Source of the DNA: Pelagibacteraceae bacterium | GTDB taxonomy: Bacteria; Pseudomonadota; Alphaproteobacteria; HIMB59 | Direction: 5' to 3' | Assembly (NCBI GenBank): GCA_019651435.1 | Contig: BOYI01000001.1 | Coordinates: 372,001 to 436,000, forward strand | DNA length: 64,000 bases | In this document: piece after piece, positions 47,691 through 62,683 of the stretch | How positions within the stretch are numbered: the first letter of the stretch is position 1 | Layout: every line of letters starts with the position of its first letter | Translations under genes and position numbers: made by a program | The notes under the pieces: generated by a model | Seen by the model: the letters and a program-made list of their open reading frames with translations, nothing else | Told to the model about the DNA's origin: nothing | Databases searched by the model: none

Positions 47691-48791
47691 GTGTTCAAAA
47701 ACAAATTTAAAATTTTTGCCCTTGACGGGCCATGGGGACCATCTTCTGGTAATAATAACCCCGGTTCTGGTGGTGGATTTTCTGGTGGAAATAAGGAATC
47801 CATTGATGACTTATTAAATGATTTAAAAAATAAATATAAAATTAAAATGCCTTTTAATGGTGGAATGAAAGGTATTTCTTTCCTAATTCTTTTGGCTATT
47901 TTGGGATGGTTAGCTACTGGCTTTTATCGTGTCGAACCAGATGAGCAGGGAGTCGAACTTTTATTTGGTAAGTGGAATGAAAGCACAACAGCTCCTGGTC
48001 TTCATTACTTTTTTCCAACACCTATTGGTAAAGTATTAACCCCAAAAGTCGAAGCGATTAGAAAAATCAATGTAGGTTTTAGATCTAATGGGTCCTCTTC
48101 AAGAGATGTCTTAGAGGAAAGTATGATGCTAACTTCCGATCAAAATATATCAGATTTAGATTACACAGTTCTTTACCGAATTAAAGACGCCGGACAATTC
48201 TTATTTAATTTACGTGATCCAGAAGAAACCGTAAAAGTTATTTCTGAGAGTGTAATTAGAGAGGTTGTTGGTCAAACTAGACTTGAAGACCTATTAACAG
48301 TTTCTCGTCAAAAAGTTGAGAGAGACTCAAGATCTTTATTACAAGAATTACTAGATGAATATGAAGTAGGAATCCTTATCCAGTCTATTCAATTACAAGA
48401 TGTTAATCCTCCAAGCCAAGTGATTGATGCTTTTGATGATGTTCAAAAAGCTCGTCAAGACAAAGAAAGAACAGTAAACCAAGCAGAAGCTTATAGTAAT
48501 AGAATTGTTCCTGAAGCTAGAGGTGAAGCAGAAAAGATTTTGCAAGAGGCTGAAGGTTATAAAAATAAGTTGATCAAACAGGCTGAAGGTGAAGCAAGTC
48601 GTTTTACTCAAGTTTTAGATACTTATATGCAGGCAAAAGATACCACTAAAAAAAGAATATATTTAGAAACATTAAGAGATGTTTTATCTGGATCTTCAAA
48701 GATAATGATTGATCAGAATTCAGGTAATGGTGTTGTACCTTATCTTCCTTTAAATGAGCTCAATAAAAATAAACAAGGAGGAAACAATTAA
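47691..48791 (+). CDS. hflK: HflK, FtsH-regulating membrane protease modulator subunit
   Basis: A 366-residue SPFH-domain protein. A GTG start gives a glycine/asparagine-rich cytoplasmic N-terminus (GPWGPSSGNNNPGSGGG), then one membrane helix (ISFLILLAILGWLATGFYRV). The SPFH domain begins VEPDEQGVELLFGKW and includes YRIKDAGQFLFNL and RQKVERDSRSLLQELLDEYEVGI. A long coiled coil ends the protein. HflK and HflC form a cage around FtsH. The stop overlaps the hflC start (TAATG). Confidence 0.95.
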   Translation: MFKNKFKIFALDGPWGPSSGNNNPGSGGGFSGGNKESIDDLLNDLKNKYKIKMPFNGGMKGISFLILLAILGWLATGFYRVEPDEQGVELLFGKWNESTTAPGLHYFFPTPIGKVLTPKVEAIRKINVGFRSNGSSSRDVLEESMMLTSDQNISDLDYTVLYRIKDAGQFLFNLRDPEETVKVISESVIREVVGQTRLEDLLTVSRQKVERDSRSLLQELLDEYEVGILIQSIQLQDVNPPSQVIDAFDDVQKARQDKERTVNQAEAYSNRIVPEARGEAEKILQEAEGYKNKLIKQAEGEASRFTQVLDTYMQAKDTTKKRIYLETLRDVLSGSSKIMIDQNSGNGVVPYLPLNELNKNKQGGNN

Positions 48792-49663
48792 TGAAATCAA
48801 GAAATATAATAATTTTAGGAATTTCTTTTTTCTTTATTCTTTTTGCTTCTGGATTTTTCTTTGTTGTAGATCAAACAAAACAAGTAATCGTTTTACAATT
48901 TGGTGAGCCTCGTGCTGTTCATCAGTCACCAGGACTCAAATTTAAATTACCTTTCATTCAAAATGTTGTTTATTACGATAGCCGAGTATTGAACTTAGAT
49001 CCTGCTCAAGAAGAAGTAATTCTAAGAGACCAGAAACGTATAGTTGTTGATGCTATTGTTCGTTACATGATCAATGATCCTTTAAAGTTCTTCCAAACAA
49101 CTAGAACTGAGCTAGCTTTAAACGATCGTTTAGGACGTATTATTAATTCTTCTGTGAGGGGTGTTATCGCTCAATATGAATTAAATGATCTATTATCAGA
49201 TAAACGTAATAATATTATGGCCGAAATTTTTGAAAATGTTCGAGAAGATCAAGATAATTTTGGTATTGAAATAGTTGATTTGAGATTAAAGAGAACTGAT
49301 TTAACTGCTGAAGTGCAATCTAACGTGTTTGATAGAATGAGAACCGAAAGAGAAAGAGAAGCTAATCTATTAAGAGCTGAAGGTCAGGAACTTTCTCAAA
49401 AAATTAAAGCAACAGCTGATCGTCAAAAAATTGAAATTATCGCTGAAGCAGAAAAACAATCCAATATTCTTAAAGGTGAAGGTGAGGCAGCTAGAAACAC
49501 GATATTGAACGATGCTTTTTCTAAAGATCCTGAATTTTTTGAATTCATCCGTTCTATGGAAGCTTACGCAGATACCTTTAAAGACGGGTCTACCACTATG
49601 GTGATTTCACCAGATAGTGATTTCTTTGAGTATTTTGAAAATGCCGAAGGTAATAATCAGTAA
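48791..49663 (+). CDS. hflC: HflC, FtsH-regulating membrane protease modulator subunit
   Basis: A 290-residue partner of HflK. It has an N-terminal helix (IIILGISFFFILFASGFFFV), FVVDQTKQVIVLQFGEPRAV, LDPAQEEVILRDQKRIVVDAIVRYMINDPLKF, and then EREREANLLRAEGQELSQKIKATADRQ in the coiled-coil part. Coupled to hflK and followed after 17 bases by degP behind AGGAG, the order usual in alphaproteobacteria. Confidence 0.96.
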   Translation: MKSRNIIILGISFFFILFASGFFFVVDQTKQVIVLQFGEPRAVHQSPGLKFKLPFIQNVVYYDSRVLNLDPAQEEVILRDQKRIVVDAIVRYMINDPLKFFQTTRTELALNDRLGRIINSSVRGVIAQYELNDLLSDKRNNIMAEIFENVREDQDNFGIEIVDLRLKRTDLTAEVQSNVFDRMRTEREREANLLRAEGQELSQKIKATADRQKIEIIAEAEKQSNILKGEGEAARNTILNDAFSKDPEFFEFIRSMEAYADTFKDGSTTMVISPDSDFFEYFENAEGNNQ

Positions 49664-49680
49664 TTCTTAGGAGTAATTAA

Positions 49681-51072
49681 ATGAAGAAATATTTCTTTTT
49701 ATCTATCTTTACGTCTTTGTTTTTTATTAACAACGCTTTTGCTCAATTTGAAAGAGGATATGCAGATTTAGTTGAAAGACTTTTACCCTCCGTTGTTAGT
49801 ATTGCCACTTCTCAAATAGTAGAAAGAAGAACAAGCTCTATTCCAGAATTACCCGAGGGTCACCCCTTTAATGACATGTTTGAAGATTTTTTTGGTAATC
49901 AAATGCCTAAAAGAGAAAATATGACAGGATTAGGTTCTGGTTTTATAATTAGCCCTGAAGGATATGTAGTAACTAATAATCATGTTATTAGCGGTGCAGA
50001 TCAAATAACAGTAATTTTTAATAATGGTATTGATGAAGTACCAGCTGAATTAGTTGGAACAGATCCTAAAACAGATATTGCGGTTCTAAAAATTGATCCT
50101 TCATTAGTAGAAATTCAAAATGTTAGTTGGGGAAATTCTGAAAGTTCTCGAGTTGGAGATATTGTTTTAGCAATTGGTAATCCACTAGGACTTGGCGGAA
50201 CAGTAACTTCTGGCATAATTTCTTCAATTAATAGAGACATTGGTGGTGGACCGTACGTTGATTTTATTCAAACCGATGCCCCAATTAATCGAGGAAATTC
50301 AGGCGGGCCTTTGTTCAATTTAGATGGGGAAGTCATTGGTATCAATTCAATGATTATCTCCCAAACAGGTGGAAGTGTAGGATTAGGTTTTTCTATTCCA
50401 GCTAATACCGCTAAACTAATCGTAGAGCAAATAATATCATTTGGAGAAGCAAAAAGAGGTTGGTTGGGTGTACAAATTCAAGATCTTACTCCAGAGTTCT
50501 CGGAGAGCTTAGGCTATGACTCTACAGAGGGGGCTTTTGTGGCATCTGTTAATCCCGAGAGTCCAGCTGCTAAATCAAATATACAGGCAGGAGATATCAT
50601 TGTTGAATTTGATGGTAAGAAAATTTCCTCTTTTAAAGATCTACCCAAGGTAGTTGCTGAGACACCTATTGGCAATGAAGTAGTGGTAAGCGTTTGGAGA
50701 AATGGTGGTTTAATTGATATCAACGTTAAAATTGATGAACTCAACGAAGGAGGAACTGTTACAGCTAATTCGGATGGTCTTTATATTAAGGAACTAGATA
50801 TTACATTAGTCCAACTTGATCCAACTACTGCTGAAACTCTGGGTATTGACTCTTCAACTTCAGGTATCCTAGTTAAAACAGTCGGCGAAAATAATAAAAA
50901 CTTAATGGTCAACGATGTCATCATTCAAGTATCAAGTGAAAAGATTACCGATCTCCCTTCTTTTGAGAAGATGTTAAGCGACAGTTTAAAGTTAAAGAGA
51001 GATAAATTGTTACTAAGAGTTATTCGCGAAGGCAATGAGTTCTGGTTAATCAATCCTCTCGTTATTGAATAA
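49681..51072 (+). CDS. degP: Do-family periplasmic serine protease
   Basis: A 463-residue DegP/DegQ-type protease-chaperone. The signal peptide is MKKYFFLSIFTSLFFINNAFA. The trypsin-like domain has the catalytic His in VVTNNHVISGADQ, Asp in KTDIAVLKI and Ser in NRGNSGGPLF. Two PDZ domains follow (GWLGVQIQDLTPEFSESLGY; a second around LDPTTAETLGI). It degrades misfolded envelope proteins. Its stop overlaps the inferred TTG start of miaA by a few bases. Confidence 0.96.
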   Translation: MKKYFFLSIFTSLFFINNAFAQFERGYADLVERLLPSVVSIATSQIVERRTSSIPELPEGHPFNDMFEDFFGNQMPKRENMTGLGSGFIISPEGYVVTNNHVISGADQITVIFNNGIDEVPAELVGTDPKTDIAVLKIDPSLVEIQNVSWGNSESSRVGDIVLAIGNPLGLGGTVTSGIISSINRDIGGGPYVDFIQTDAPINRGNSGGPLFNLDGEVIGINSMIISQTGGSVGLGFSIPANTAKLIVEQIISFGEAKRGWLGVQIQDLTPEFSESLGYDSTEGAFVASVNPESPAAKSNIQAGDIIVEFDGKKISSFKDLPKVVAETPIGNEVVVSVWRNGGLIDINVKIDELNEGGTVTANSDGLYIKELDITLVQLDPTTAETLGIDSSTSGILVKTVGENNKNLMVNDVIIQVSSEKITDLPSFEKMLSDSLKLKRDKLLLRVIREGNEFWLINPLVIE

Positions 51073-51970
51073 ATCAATCTTTATTGTTGGCCCCACTTGT
51101 GCGGGGAAAAATGATTTTGCATATGAATTATCAAAACATTTTAGTTTTGAAATAATTAATGCTGATAGTATGCAAGTCTATAAACAGCTTCGAATATTAA
51201 CTAATAGACCAACTGATAAAGAACTTAAGATCGTTCCTCACCATTTATATGGTCACATAAATAATCAAGAATATTCAGTTAATCATTGGATAAATGAGTT
51301 AAACAAACTCTTCAAAATATTTATAGCAGAAATAAAGTCCCTGTTTTTGTCGGAGGAACAGGATTTTATGTTCAAGCTTTAATCGAAGGTTTATCTGAAA
51401 TGCCAAACATTAGTCAAAAATATAAAAAAGAGGCGGAGGATTTATTTTATAAAAAAGGTCCAGATATTTGTTTAGATTTATTATCTAAATATTATAGGAA
51501 AAATATTTCCAAAAGATAAACAAAGATTGATTAATCGCTTAGCTTTTTGTCTTGAATACAATGACATTATGGAAAATCACTACAGTGAAAAAACCCCAGT
51601 CACATCGAACCCCTTAGTTATTCAAGTAGTCAAACCTAAAAGAGATTTGTACGAGCTGGCAGAAACGAGGTTTCATAAAATGATCGAAGAGGGAGCTTTA
51701 GATGAAGTAAAGAAACTTCATGAGTCGAAAAAAATTTCCAAAACTCTTTATAAAGCACATGGGTTACCAGAATTATTAGCTTGTATTAGAAACAAGATGA
51801 GTTTAGAGGATGCGGTTTATGACGGAATTCACAATACTAAAAGATACATCAAGAGACAATTTACTTGGTGGAACAATCAAAAGTTTAGCAATCTCAATTT
51901 AAGAATTAATTATAAAAAAAGCTTCCCTAAAGATTCAATTGAAAATATAAGTATATATCTAAACAAATGA
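51065..51970 (+). CDS. miaA: tRNA dimethylallyltransferase (two frameshifts)
   Basis: MiaA adds a dimethylallyl group to A37 of tRNAs reading UNN codons. The P-loop VGPTCAGKNDFAYELSKHF (usually GPTASGK) and INADSMQVYKQL..LTNRPT open the protein from a TTG start. Restoring one base near 51330 gives NRNKVPVFVGGTGFYVQALIEGLSEMP. A second indel near 51498 precedes PKDKQRLINRLAFCLEY, then LYELAETRFHKMIEEGALDEVKKL and IHNTKRYIKRQFTWWNNQ. About 302 residues, normal length. The stop overlaps the ilvB ATG (ATGA). Confidence 0.94.
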
Positions 51971-53738
51971 GTACAGATCAAGAAATCACTGGCGCAGAAA
52001 TAATTCTTCAAGCCCTAAAAGATCAAGAAGTGGATACTATCTTTGGGTATCCTGGGGAGCTGTTCTTCCTATTTATGATTCAATCTTTGGCCAAAACTTT
52101 TTAAAACACGTTTTAGTAAGACAAGAGGCAGGCGCAGTTCATGCTGCAGAGGGTTATGCACGATCTAGTGGAAAAGTAGGGGTATTACTTGTGACATCTG
52201 GACCGGGAGTAACGAATGTTGTGACAGGACTTACTGATGCGCTTATGGATAGTATTCCTGTTGTTTGTATTAGTGGTCAAGTCCCCTCTCATTTGATTGG
52301 CACGGATGCGTTCCAAGAATGTGATACCACAGGTATCACAAGACCTTGTACAAAACATAATTACCTTGTCAAAGATGTAAATAAATTGTCTGAAACTATT
52401 CATGAAGCGTTTGAAATTGCTCGTTCTGGTAGACCTGGACCTGTTTTAATTGATGTTCCAAAAGATGTTCAATTTGCAAAAGCTAAATATAAAAGTAAAA
52501 GTGAAGTAATTTTTAAACCGCATCGTATAAAGTCAGGATCATCAGAAATCGATGGACAATTTATTGAAAAATTAGTTGAACACATTCAAAAGTCGAAAAA
52601 ACCAGTTTTTTACGTTGGTGGAGGTTGTTTGAATTCAGGACCTCAAGCAAGTAATGAGTTAATGAAATTAGTTCAAAAAACCAATATTCCAGTTACAACA
52701 ACTCTTCATGGCTTGGGTTGCTATCCTGGCGAAGATCCAAAATCACTAGCAATGCTAGGTATGCATGGCACTTATGAAGCCAACTTAGCTATGAATGAAT
52801 GTGATTTAATGATCAATGTTGGTGCAAGATTTGATGATCGTGTAACAGGTCGATTAGATGCCTTTTCTCCAAACTCTATTAAATTTCATTTTGATATTGA
52901 TCAAAGTTCAATTAATAAAAATGTCAAAGTGGATTACCATACAAATACTGATATTACACTCTCCTTAAAAGCAATTAATGAACATATTGAAAGTAGAGGA
53001 GTAAATTTTGATCAAAGTCAATATGATCAGTGGTGGAATCAAATTGAGGAATGGAGAGGCAAAAACAGTCTTCTTTATGAGCAAGGCGATGAAGTTATCA
53101 AGCCTCAACATGCCATTAGCAGGTTATATGAGTTAACCAATCAAAAAGATACTTTTATTACAACTGAAGTTGGGCAACATCAAATGTGGGCTGCACAATA
53201 TTACAAATTTTCAAAACCAAATCGTTGGATAACCTCAGGAGGACTAGGCACTATGGGTTTTGGTATGCCTGCTGCTATTGGTGCACAAATGGCAAACCCA
53301 GAAGCTCTTGTAATTGATATAGCTGGTGAGGCCTCTTTCTTAATGAATATTCAAGAAATAGCTACAGCTGTTCAATACAAATTACCAATTAAAATTTTTA
53401 TTCTTAATAATGAATACATGGGTATGGTAAGACAGTGGCAGGAATTACTTCATGGAAGTCGTTATTCTGAAAGTTATGTTGATGCATTACCTGATTTTAA
53501 AAACTTAGCTGAAAGCTTTAATGCTGTAGGTGTTAGAGCTAAAAATTTATCTGAACTCGATGACGCAATAAATGAAATGATTTCTGTAGATCGACCAGTT
53601 ATTGCAGATATATGGGTTGATAAAAAAGAAAATTGCTTCCCAATGATACCAAGCGGTGCAGCTCATAATGAAATGCTTTTATCTAAATATGATAAAGAAA
53701 AACCAGAGAACCAAGAAAAAGGAAAAGTTTTAGTTTAA
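51967..53738 (+). CDS. ilvB: Acetolactate synthase large subunit (one frameshift)
   Basis: The natural start is ATG 51967: STDQEITGAEIILQALKDQEVDTIFGYPG. One G is missing at about 52055; restored it gives YPGGAVLPIYDSIFG and the TPP-activating glutamate in RQEAGAVHAAEGYAR, entering the 515-residue ORF. That ORF holds TSGPGVTNVVTGLTDA, the FAD-binding middle domain (VNVGARFDDRVTGRL) and the TPP-binding GEASFLMN..N NEYMGMVRQWQ region. Restored length is 590 residues. It condenses pyruvate into acetolactate (or acetohydroxybutyrate), the first common step to valine, leucine and isoleucine. Confidence 0.96.
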
Positions 53739-53741
53739 ACT

Positions 53742-55312
<1,571 letters not shown>

Positions 55313-55316
55313 AACA

Positions 55317-57912
<2,596 letters not shown>

Positions 57913-57920
<8 letters not shown>

Positions 57921-58674
57921 TAATAAAAAAGTCTTTTTAGTATATATAGTTTTTTTCTTTATTTTTTTGACTTTCTTGTTATTTCCAAAATATGGAAATA
58001 ATACGAAACTTTATTCTTATTTTATAAAAGAAAAACTAGAAACACCTTTTGGTTTTGTTGGTTTAAAAATAAATAATTTTTATTCCTTATTTCAATCCAA
58101 CAAAGTACATCTAAAAAATATCAATCAATTAGAAAAAGAAAATGATTACCTTATTAATATAAATAATTATTTATTGACTATTACTTCTAAATACAAAGAT
58201 CAATATAAAATTTTTCATGAAAATTATCCAACAATTCCTACTACTATTGGAGTATCTGTAATAGGTGATAGAAATTTATTATTAAATAGAAATTTTATTA
58301 TCAATAAAGGTAAAAAAAGTGGTATCGTTATTGGCAATTATGTTCTTGATGGTATCAATGTCATTGGTCGTGTAAAAAATTTAACCAATAATAATGCTGA
58401 AGTTGTTACAGTTATCAGTAAAGATTATGGCGATGAAGTAGTTATAAATAATCAATTATTTATAGTAACAGGTACAAACAATAATTATTTAAGTTTTTTA
58501 AGAAAAAAAAATACTATTGATGAAATAAATTTAAAAAAAAATCAAAAGGTAATAATTAAAAATGAATCTGTTGACTTAGTCTTAGGAAGGATTGATTTTA
58601 TTAATAAACAACCTGTAGTTATTACTCCTAAAAATTTAAATTTAGATAATTTGAGAGTCTTAATAAATGATTAG
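57913..58674 (+). CDS. mreC: Rod shape-determining protein MreC
   Basis: A 253-residue protein with one N-terminal membrane helix (VFLVYIVFFFIFLTFLLF), a coiled coil (HLKNINQLEKENDYLININNYLL), and the beta-rich periplasmic part with VIGDRNLLLNRNFIINKGKKSGIVIGNYVLDGINVIGRVKNL. GTG start overlapping the mreB end by eight bases. It bridges MreB, PBP2 and RodA. Confidence 0.92.
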
Positions 58675-59102
58675 AATATTTTTAATCTTAGTGTGCTATC
58701 TGTCTTATGGAAATTTCGGCTATACTTTCAATAATCTACTTATATTTTCATTGATAAATATAGCTTATTATTCTTTCTTAAAAGGAAAAAAAGATTGATT
58801 TAAATGATTTTATAATTTTTATCTTATCAACTTATTTAATTGAAGTATTCCTTGGACTTCCTCTTTTTATATCTGTTGTGGCTCTTTCACTACCCTTAGT
58901 AGTTATTAGTTATTTTGTAAATAATTTATCTATACACTTCTCATTTATATCTATTCTTCTTTTTATACTAAGTTTCGTCACATTTTACTTTTTAAATCCA
59001 GAAATTTTTATAATTATGAATTTGGAAGACTATACATATTATTTTTTAGTTTTGATTTTTTTAAATATTGGTTTGAGATTAGATGGAAAAAAACAAAGCT
59101 AG
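58667..59102 (+). CDS. mreD: Rod shape-determining protein MreD (one frameshift)
   Basis: A very hydrophobic protein of about 145 residues starting at ATG 58667, inside the mreC end. The first 42 codons carry one helix and stop at KGKKD; restoring one base in the A7 run near 58790 joins IDLNDFIIFILSTYLIEVFLGLPLFISVVALSLPLVVISYF and the last helices, ending at 59102. Sequence conservation is weak in MreD; position between mreC and mrdA and the helix pattern support the call. Confidence 0.82.
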
Positions 59103-60850
59103 CCAAGACAGTATAAAGATACTTAATCGTAGATCGTTTATTATTACTGCAGTTAGTTTGATTTTAAGTTTGATAGTCTCAATAAGACTTTTTTCTTTGC
59201 AAATACTCAATTTTAGTTTTTATCAAAAAAAATCAGTTGAAAATAAAGTATCTGTAAAAGCCACACCACCAATTAGGGGAGACATTTTCGATAGTGAAAA
59301 AATTTAGTTGCTGCAAATGCATCTCTTTATGAATTTGTGCTATATAAAAATCTTAATAAAAATTATTTAGATGAAGTTAATAAATTAAATAAGTTAATAA
59401 ATCTTGATTTGAATATATCTAGTATTTCAGAAAAACTTAAAATATTTAATGCTTATACGCCATTTATATTATCGAGGGCTAATTGGAAGCAAATCGTTGA
59501 ATTTGAAAAAAATAAATTTCTTTTTACATCTATAAAAATTATTGAGTCCAAAAAAAGATATTATCCCTATAAAAATTTATCTCAAATTATAGGATATATG
59601 GGCAAATCTAAAGATACCAAAGAATTATACTCAAAAGGTGTCTTTCATTTAGAAAAAACTTATGATGAATATTTAAAAGGAAAACCAGGAAAAATTTTTA
59701 ATGAGGTAAATTCTCGTGGGAAAGTTATCAGAGAAATTGCCATTGAGGAGCCCATAAAAGGTAATTCTTTAAATTTAACGATTAATTTAAAACTTCAAAA
59801 TTTTGCCCAATCTGTTCTTCCTTTAACTAATAAAGGATCGATTGTTGTATTAAATAGATTTGATGGATCAATTCTTTCAATGAACTCAAATCCTACCTAT
59901 GATGCTCAGGTATTTGAGGATAGACAAAACGATACTATTAACTCTCTTCTTAATGATCCTGAAAGCCTCTTTTAAATAGAGCTTTACTGGTTTTTATCCT
60001 CCTGGTTCTGTTTTTAAACCTATTCCAGCTTTATTGGGTTTGAAAAAATATCATAAGTGAAAAAACTGAAATTATTTGTACAGGCTCAACCTCACTTGCA
60101 GATAGAAACTATTATTGTTGGAAAAAAGGTGGTCATGGAAGAGTTAATTTAAAAAAAGCAATAAAAGAGTCTTGTGATTGTTACTTTTATGAACTTGCTA
60201 AAAAAATTAATATTGACGATCTATCAGATTTAGCCACAGCATTGGGTTTAAATAACATATATAAGATCGGCTTATCGAATGCTCAAAAGGGTTTAGTACC
60301 AAATAAAAAATGGAAAAAGTCATATTTAGATCAAGGTTGGTATCAGGGGGAGACTCTCATAACATGTATTGGACAGGGTTTTAATTTAACTTCACCCTTG
60401 CAGTTAGCTAGTCTTTATTCTGCCTTACTTAATGGAGGAAAATTTCCTTCCCCAAAACTTATCAAAGATGAGCCAACTAAATATTTAGGTGAGGAACTTA
60501 ATACTTCTCATCAAAAAGCTATTTTAAATGCTTTAAAAGCTGCTGTTCAGGAACCATCAGGAACAGCTTATAAATTGAATTTAGATAACCCAAATTTTGT
60601 AAAGATAGGAGGTAAGACAGGAACTTCTCAAGTAGTTAGAATTAAAGAGGAAGATAGAGAAGATGACCTTTATAAAACTAAGGAAATCGAGGATAGATTT
60701 AAAGATCATTCAGTTTTTGTTGGTTACGCACCCATTGAAAATCCAAAATACATAGTATCAGTAATTATCGAAAACGGTGGATCGGGTTCTGCGGTCGCAG
60801 CTCCTATAGCACACAAAATATTAAATTTTGCTTATCAAGAAAATGTTTAA
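59083..60850 (+). CDS. mrdA: Penicillin-binding protein 2 (three frameshifts)
   Basis: The elongation-specific transpeptidase. An N-terminal helix (SFIITAVSLILSLIVSIRLF) is followed by the dimerisation motif ATPPIRGDIFD. The pedestal domain includes KRYYPYKNLSQIIGYMGK and HLEKTYDEYLKGKPG. The transpeptidase domain starts at VVLNRFDGSILSMNSNPTYD. The active-site serine GSVFK at about 60010 lies in a region the track misses, in TGFYPPGSVFKPIPAL. SCDCYFYELAKK is the SxN-like motif and GGKTGTSQV the KTG motif. Restored length is about 590. Breaks at 59305, 59975 and 60050. Confidence 0.94.
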
Positions 60851-61946
60851 AGATTTTAAATCACTTCTAAATATTAATTGGATTTATTTTTTTCTTTTAC
60901 TGATAATTTTTTGGATAGGTGAAATTAATTTATATTCCGCAGCTGGAGGTAATCTCGAACCTTGGGCTATTAGTCAATTAAAAAGATTTATTATATTTCT
61001 ACCTATCGTATTTTTTATTTTGTTACTCCAGCCAAAGTTTATTTTTAATATTACAGAATTAATACTAATAGCAGTCATGTTTGGTTTATTGATTACTCTT
61101 TTTTTTGGTTATACGGGTATGGGAGCTAAAAGATGGATTAGAGTAGGTGGTTTTAATTTACAAGTATCTGAATTTGCTAAAATCGCTTTAGTCATATTTA
61201 TGGCTAAATATTTCCATAAGTTAAATGCTGAAAAAACTATTGGTTTAATAAGATCAATTATCCCTTTATTAATATCTCTTGCCTTATTTTTGTTGGTGGC
61301 CGTACAACCAGATCTTGGAACTGCTTTGATAATCTTAATTCTTGGCCTTGTCGCTATTTTTTATGCAGGTATAAAATTGATTTACCCCTTGCTTTCTCTT
61401 TTATTGATAGCTCTTGTAAGCCCATTCTTGTGGACTTTACTAAAACCTTATCAACAAAATAGAATTATGATTTTTTTAAATCCTGACTTAGATCCCTTGG
61501 GCAAAGGTTATCATATTATTCAATCTAAAATAGCTATTGGATCTGGAGGATTGAATGGAAATGGCTTTCTTGAGGGTTCTCAAAGTAGCCTGGACTTTCT
61601 ACCTGAAAAAGAAACTGATTTTGTTTTTGCTATTTTCTCTGAACAATTTGGATTTACAGGATCAATACTATTAATTTCTATCTTTTTAATTTTTTTTCTA
61701 ATACCTATTTTAAAAACATTCAAATTAACTCAATTGTTTAACAAAATTATTTTATTTGTTTTATCTTTTAAAATATTTTTTGAATTTTTGATTAATATAT
61801 CAATGACTATAGGCTTACTCCCTGTAGTCGGAGTAGCTTTACCTTTTATGTCTTATGGAGGTAGTTCACTCTTGAGTAATATGATTATTTGTGCATTATT
61901 GATGAATTTAATGTCAGTTGAAGAAAAAAAGAGAATGTTTTCATGA
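60843..61946 (+). CDS. rodA: Rod shape protein RodA, peptidoglycan glycosyltransferase (SEDS)
   Basis: A SEDS polymerase with about ten helices. Start chosen at ATG 60843 (MFKDFKSLLNINWIYFF), overlapping the mrdA stop by eight bases; the track's start is five codons earlier and less likely. GYTGMGAKRWIRVGGFNLQVSEFAKIALVIFMAKY and VAVQPDLGTALIILILG hold the conserved arginine, lysine and catalytic aspartate regions. LPEKETDFVFAIFSEQFGF and VGVALPFMSYGGSSLL close it. It polymerises glycan strands with PBP2. Confidence 0.95.
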   Translation: MFKDFKSLLNINWIYFFLLLIIFWIGEINLYSAAGGNLEPWAISQLKRFIIFLPIVFFILLLQPKFIFNITELILIAVMFGLLITLFFGYTGMGAKRWIRVGGFNLQVSEFAKIALVIFMAKYFHKLNAEKTIGLIRSIIPLLISLALFLLVAVQPDLGTALIILILGLVAIFYAGIKLIYPLLSLLLIALVSPFLWTLLKPYQQNRIMIFLNPDLDPLGKGYHIIQSKIAIGSGGLNGNGFLEGSQSSLDFLPEKETDFVFAIFSEQFGFTGSILLISIFLIFFLIPILKTFKLTQLFNKIILFVLSFKIFFEFLINISMTIGLLPVVGVALPFMSYGGSSLLSNMIICALLMNLMSVEEKKRMFS

Positions 61947-62293
61947 GTAAATTAGTAAAACGCCCATGGGGCACTTATACTGTATTAGCTAAATCCAAAG
62001 ATTTTCTTTTAAAGAAAATTACTGTACTTCCTGAAGGAGTACTTTCTTATCAATCACATAATTATCGCTCAGAACATTGGATAATAATTGAGGGTAAAGC
62101 TACAGTCATCATTAATAATCGTACTTATTATAAATCTGAAAATGAAAATATATTTATTCCCAAAAAAGCTAAACATAGGGTGATAAATGAAAGTGCCAAA
62201 AAAAAACTTGTAATTATTGAAGTTCAAACAGGAACTAAGTTTTTAGAAAGTGATATTAAAAGATATTCAGATATTTATGGGAGAAATAATTAA
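61943..62293 (+). CDS. Cupin-type mannose-6-phosphate isomerase (ManC C-terminal-like)
   Basis: A 116-residue stand-alone type II PMI domain. RPWGTYTVLAK, KKITVLPEGVLSYQSHNYRSEHWIIIEGKATVIINN, ENENIFIPKKAKHRVINE and LVIIEVQTGTKFLESDIKRYSDIYGR match the phosphomannose isomerase domain normally fused to GDP-mannose pyrophosphorylase; no pyrophosphorylase is adjacent. QSH, SEHW and KHR supply the metal and substrate residues. Start overlaps the rodA stop (ATGA). It may supply a sugar for surface polysaccharide or act in another isomerisation. Confidence 0.88.
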   Translation: MSKLVKRPWGTYTVLAKSKDFLLKKITVLPEGVLSYQSHNYRSEHWIIIEGKATVIINNRTYYKSENENIFIPKKAKHRVINESAKKKLVIIEVQTGTKFLESDIKRYSDIYGRNN

Positions 62294-62683
62294 ATGAAAA
62301 TATTAGCTGAAATTTCAGTAGGAGAACTTTTTGATAAAATCACAATTTTAAATATAAAAACTCAAAAAATTAATGATACAGAAAAGCTGATTAATATTAA
62401 AAATGAGTTGAATTTTCTTAATAATCAAGCTTCGAGTATTATCGTCAAAGATCAAGACTCATTGAGCCAAAATATTAATAAACTTCAATCTATCAACGAA
62501 GAATTATGGGATATAGAAAACCATAAAAGGGAGTGCGAGGCTAATAAAGATTTTGGAGAAAAATTTATTCAATTATCAAGAGATGTACATTTTAAAAATG
62601 ATATACGTGCACAAATAAAAAAAGAAATTAATCTTTTAACTGACTCTATAATAGTAGAAGAGAAAGAATATTCTAAGTACTGA
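62294..62683 (+). CDS. DUF6165 family protein
   Basis: A 129-residue, mostly helical protein. ILAEISVGELFDKITILNIKTQKI, INIKNELNFLNN, LQSINEELWDIENHKRECEANKDFGEKFIQLSRDVHFKNDIRAQIKKEINLLTDSIIVEEKEYSKY matches the pattern of small DUF6165 proteins often found in polysaccharide or glycosyltransferase loci. Function unknown. It starts one base after the cupin gene. The last 11 bases overlap the apt end on the other strand. Confidence 0.75.
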   Translation: MKILAEISVGELFDKITILNIKTQKINDTEKLINIKNELNFLNNQASSIIVKDQDSLSQNINKLQSINEELWDIENHKRECEANKDFGEKFIQLSRDVHFKNDIRAQIKKEINLLTDSIIVEEKEYSKY

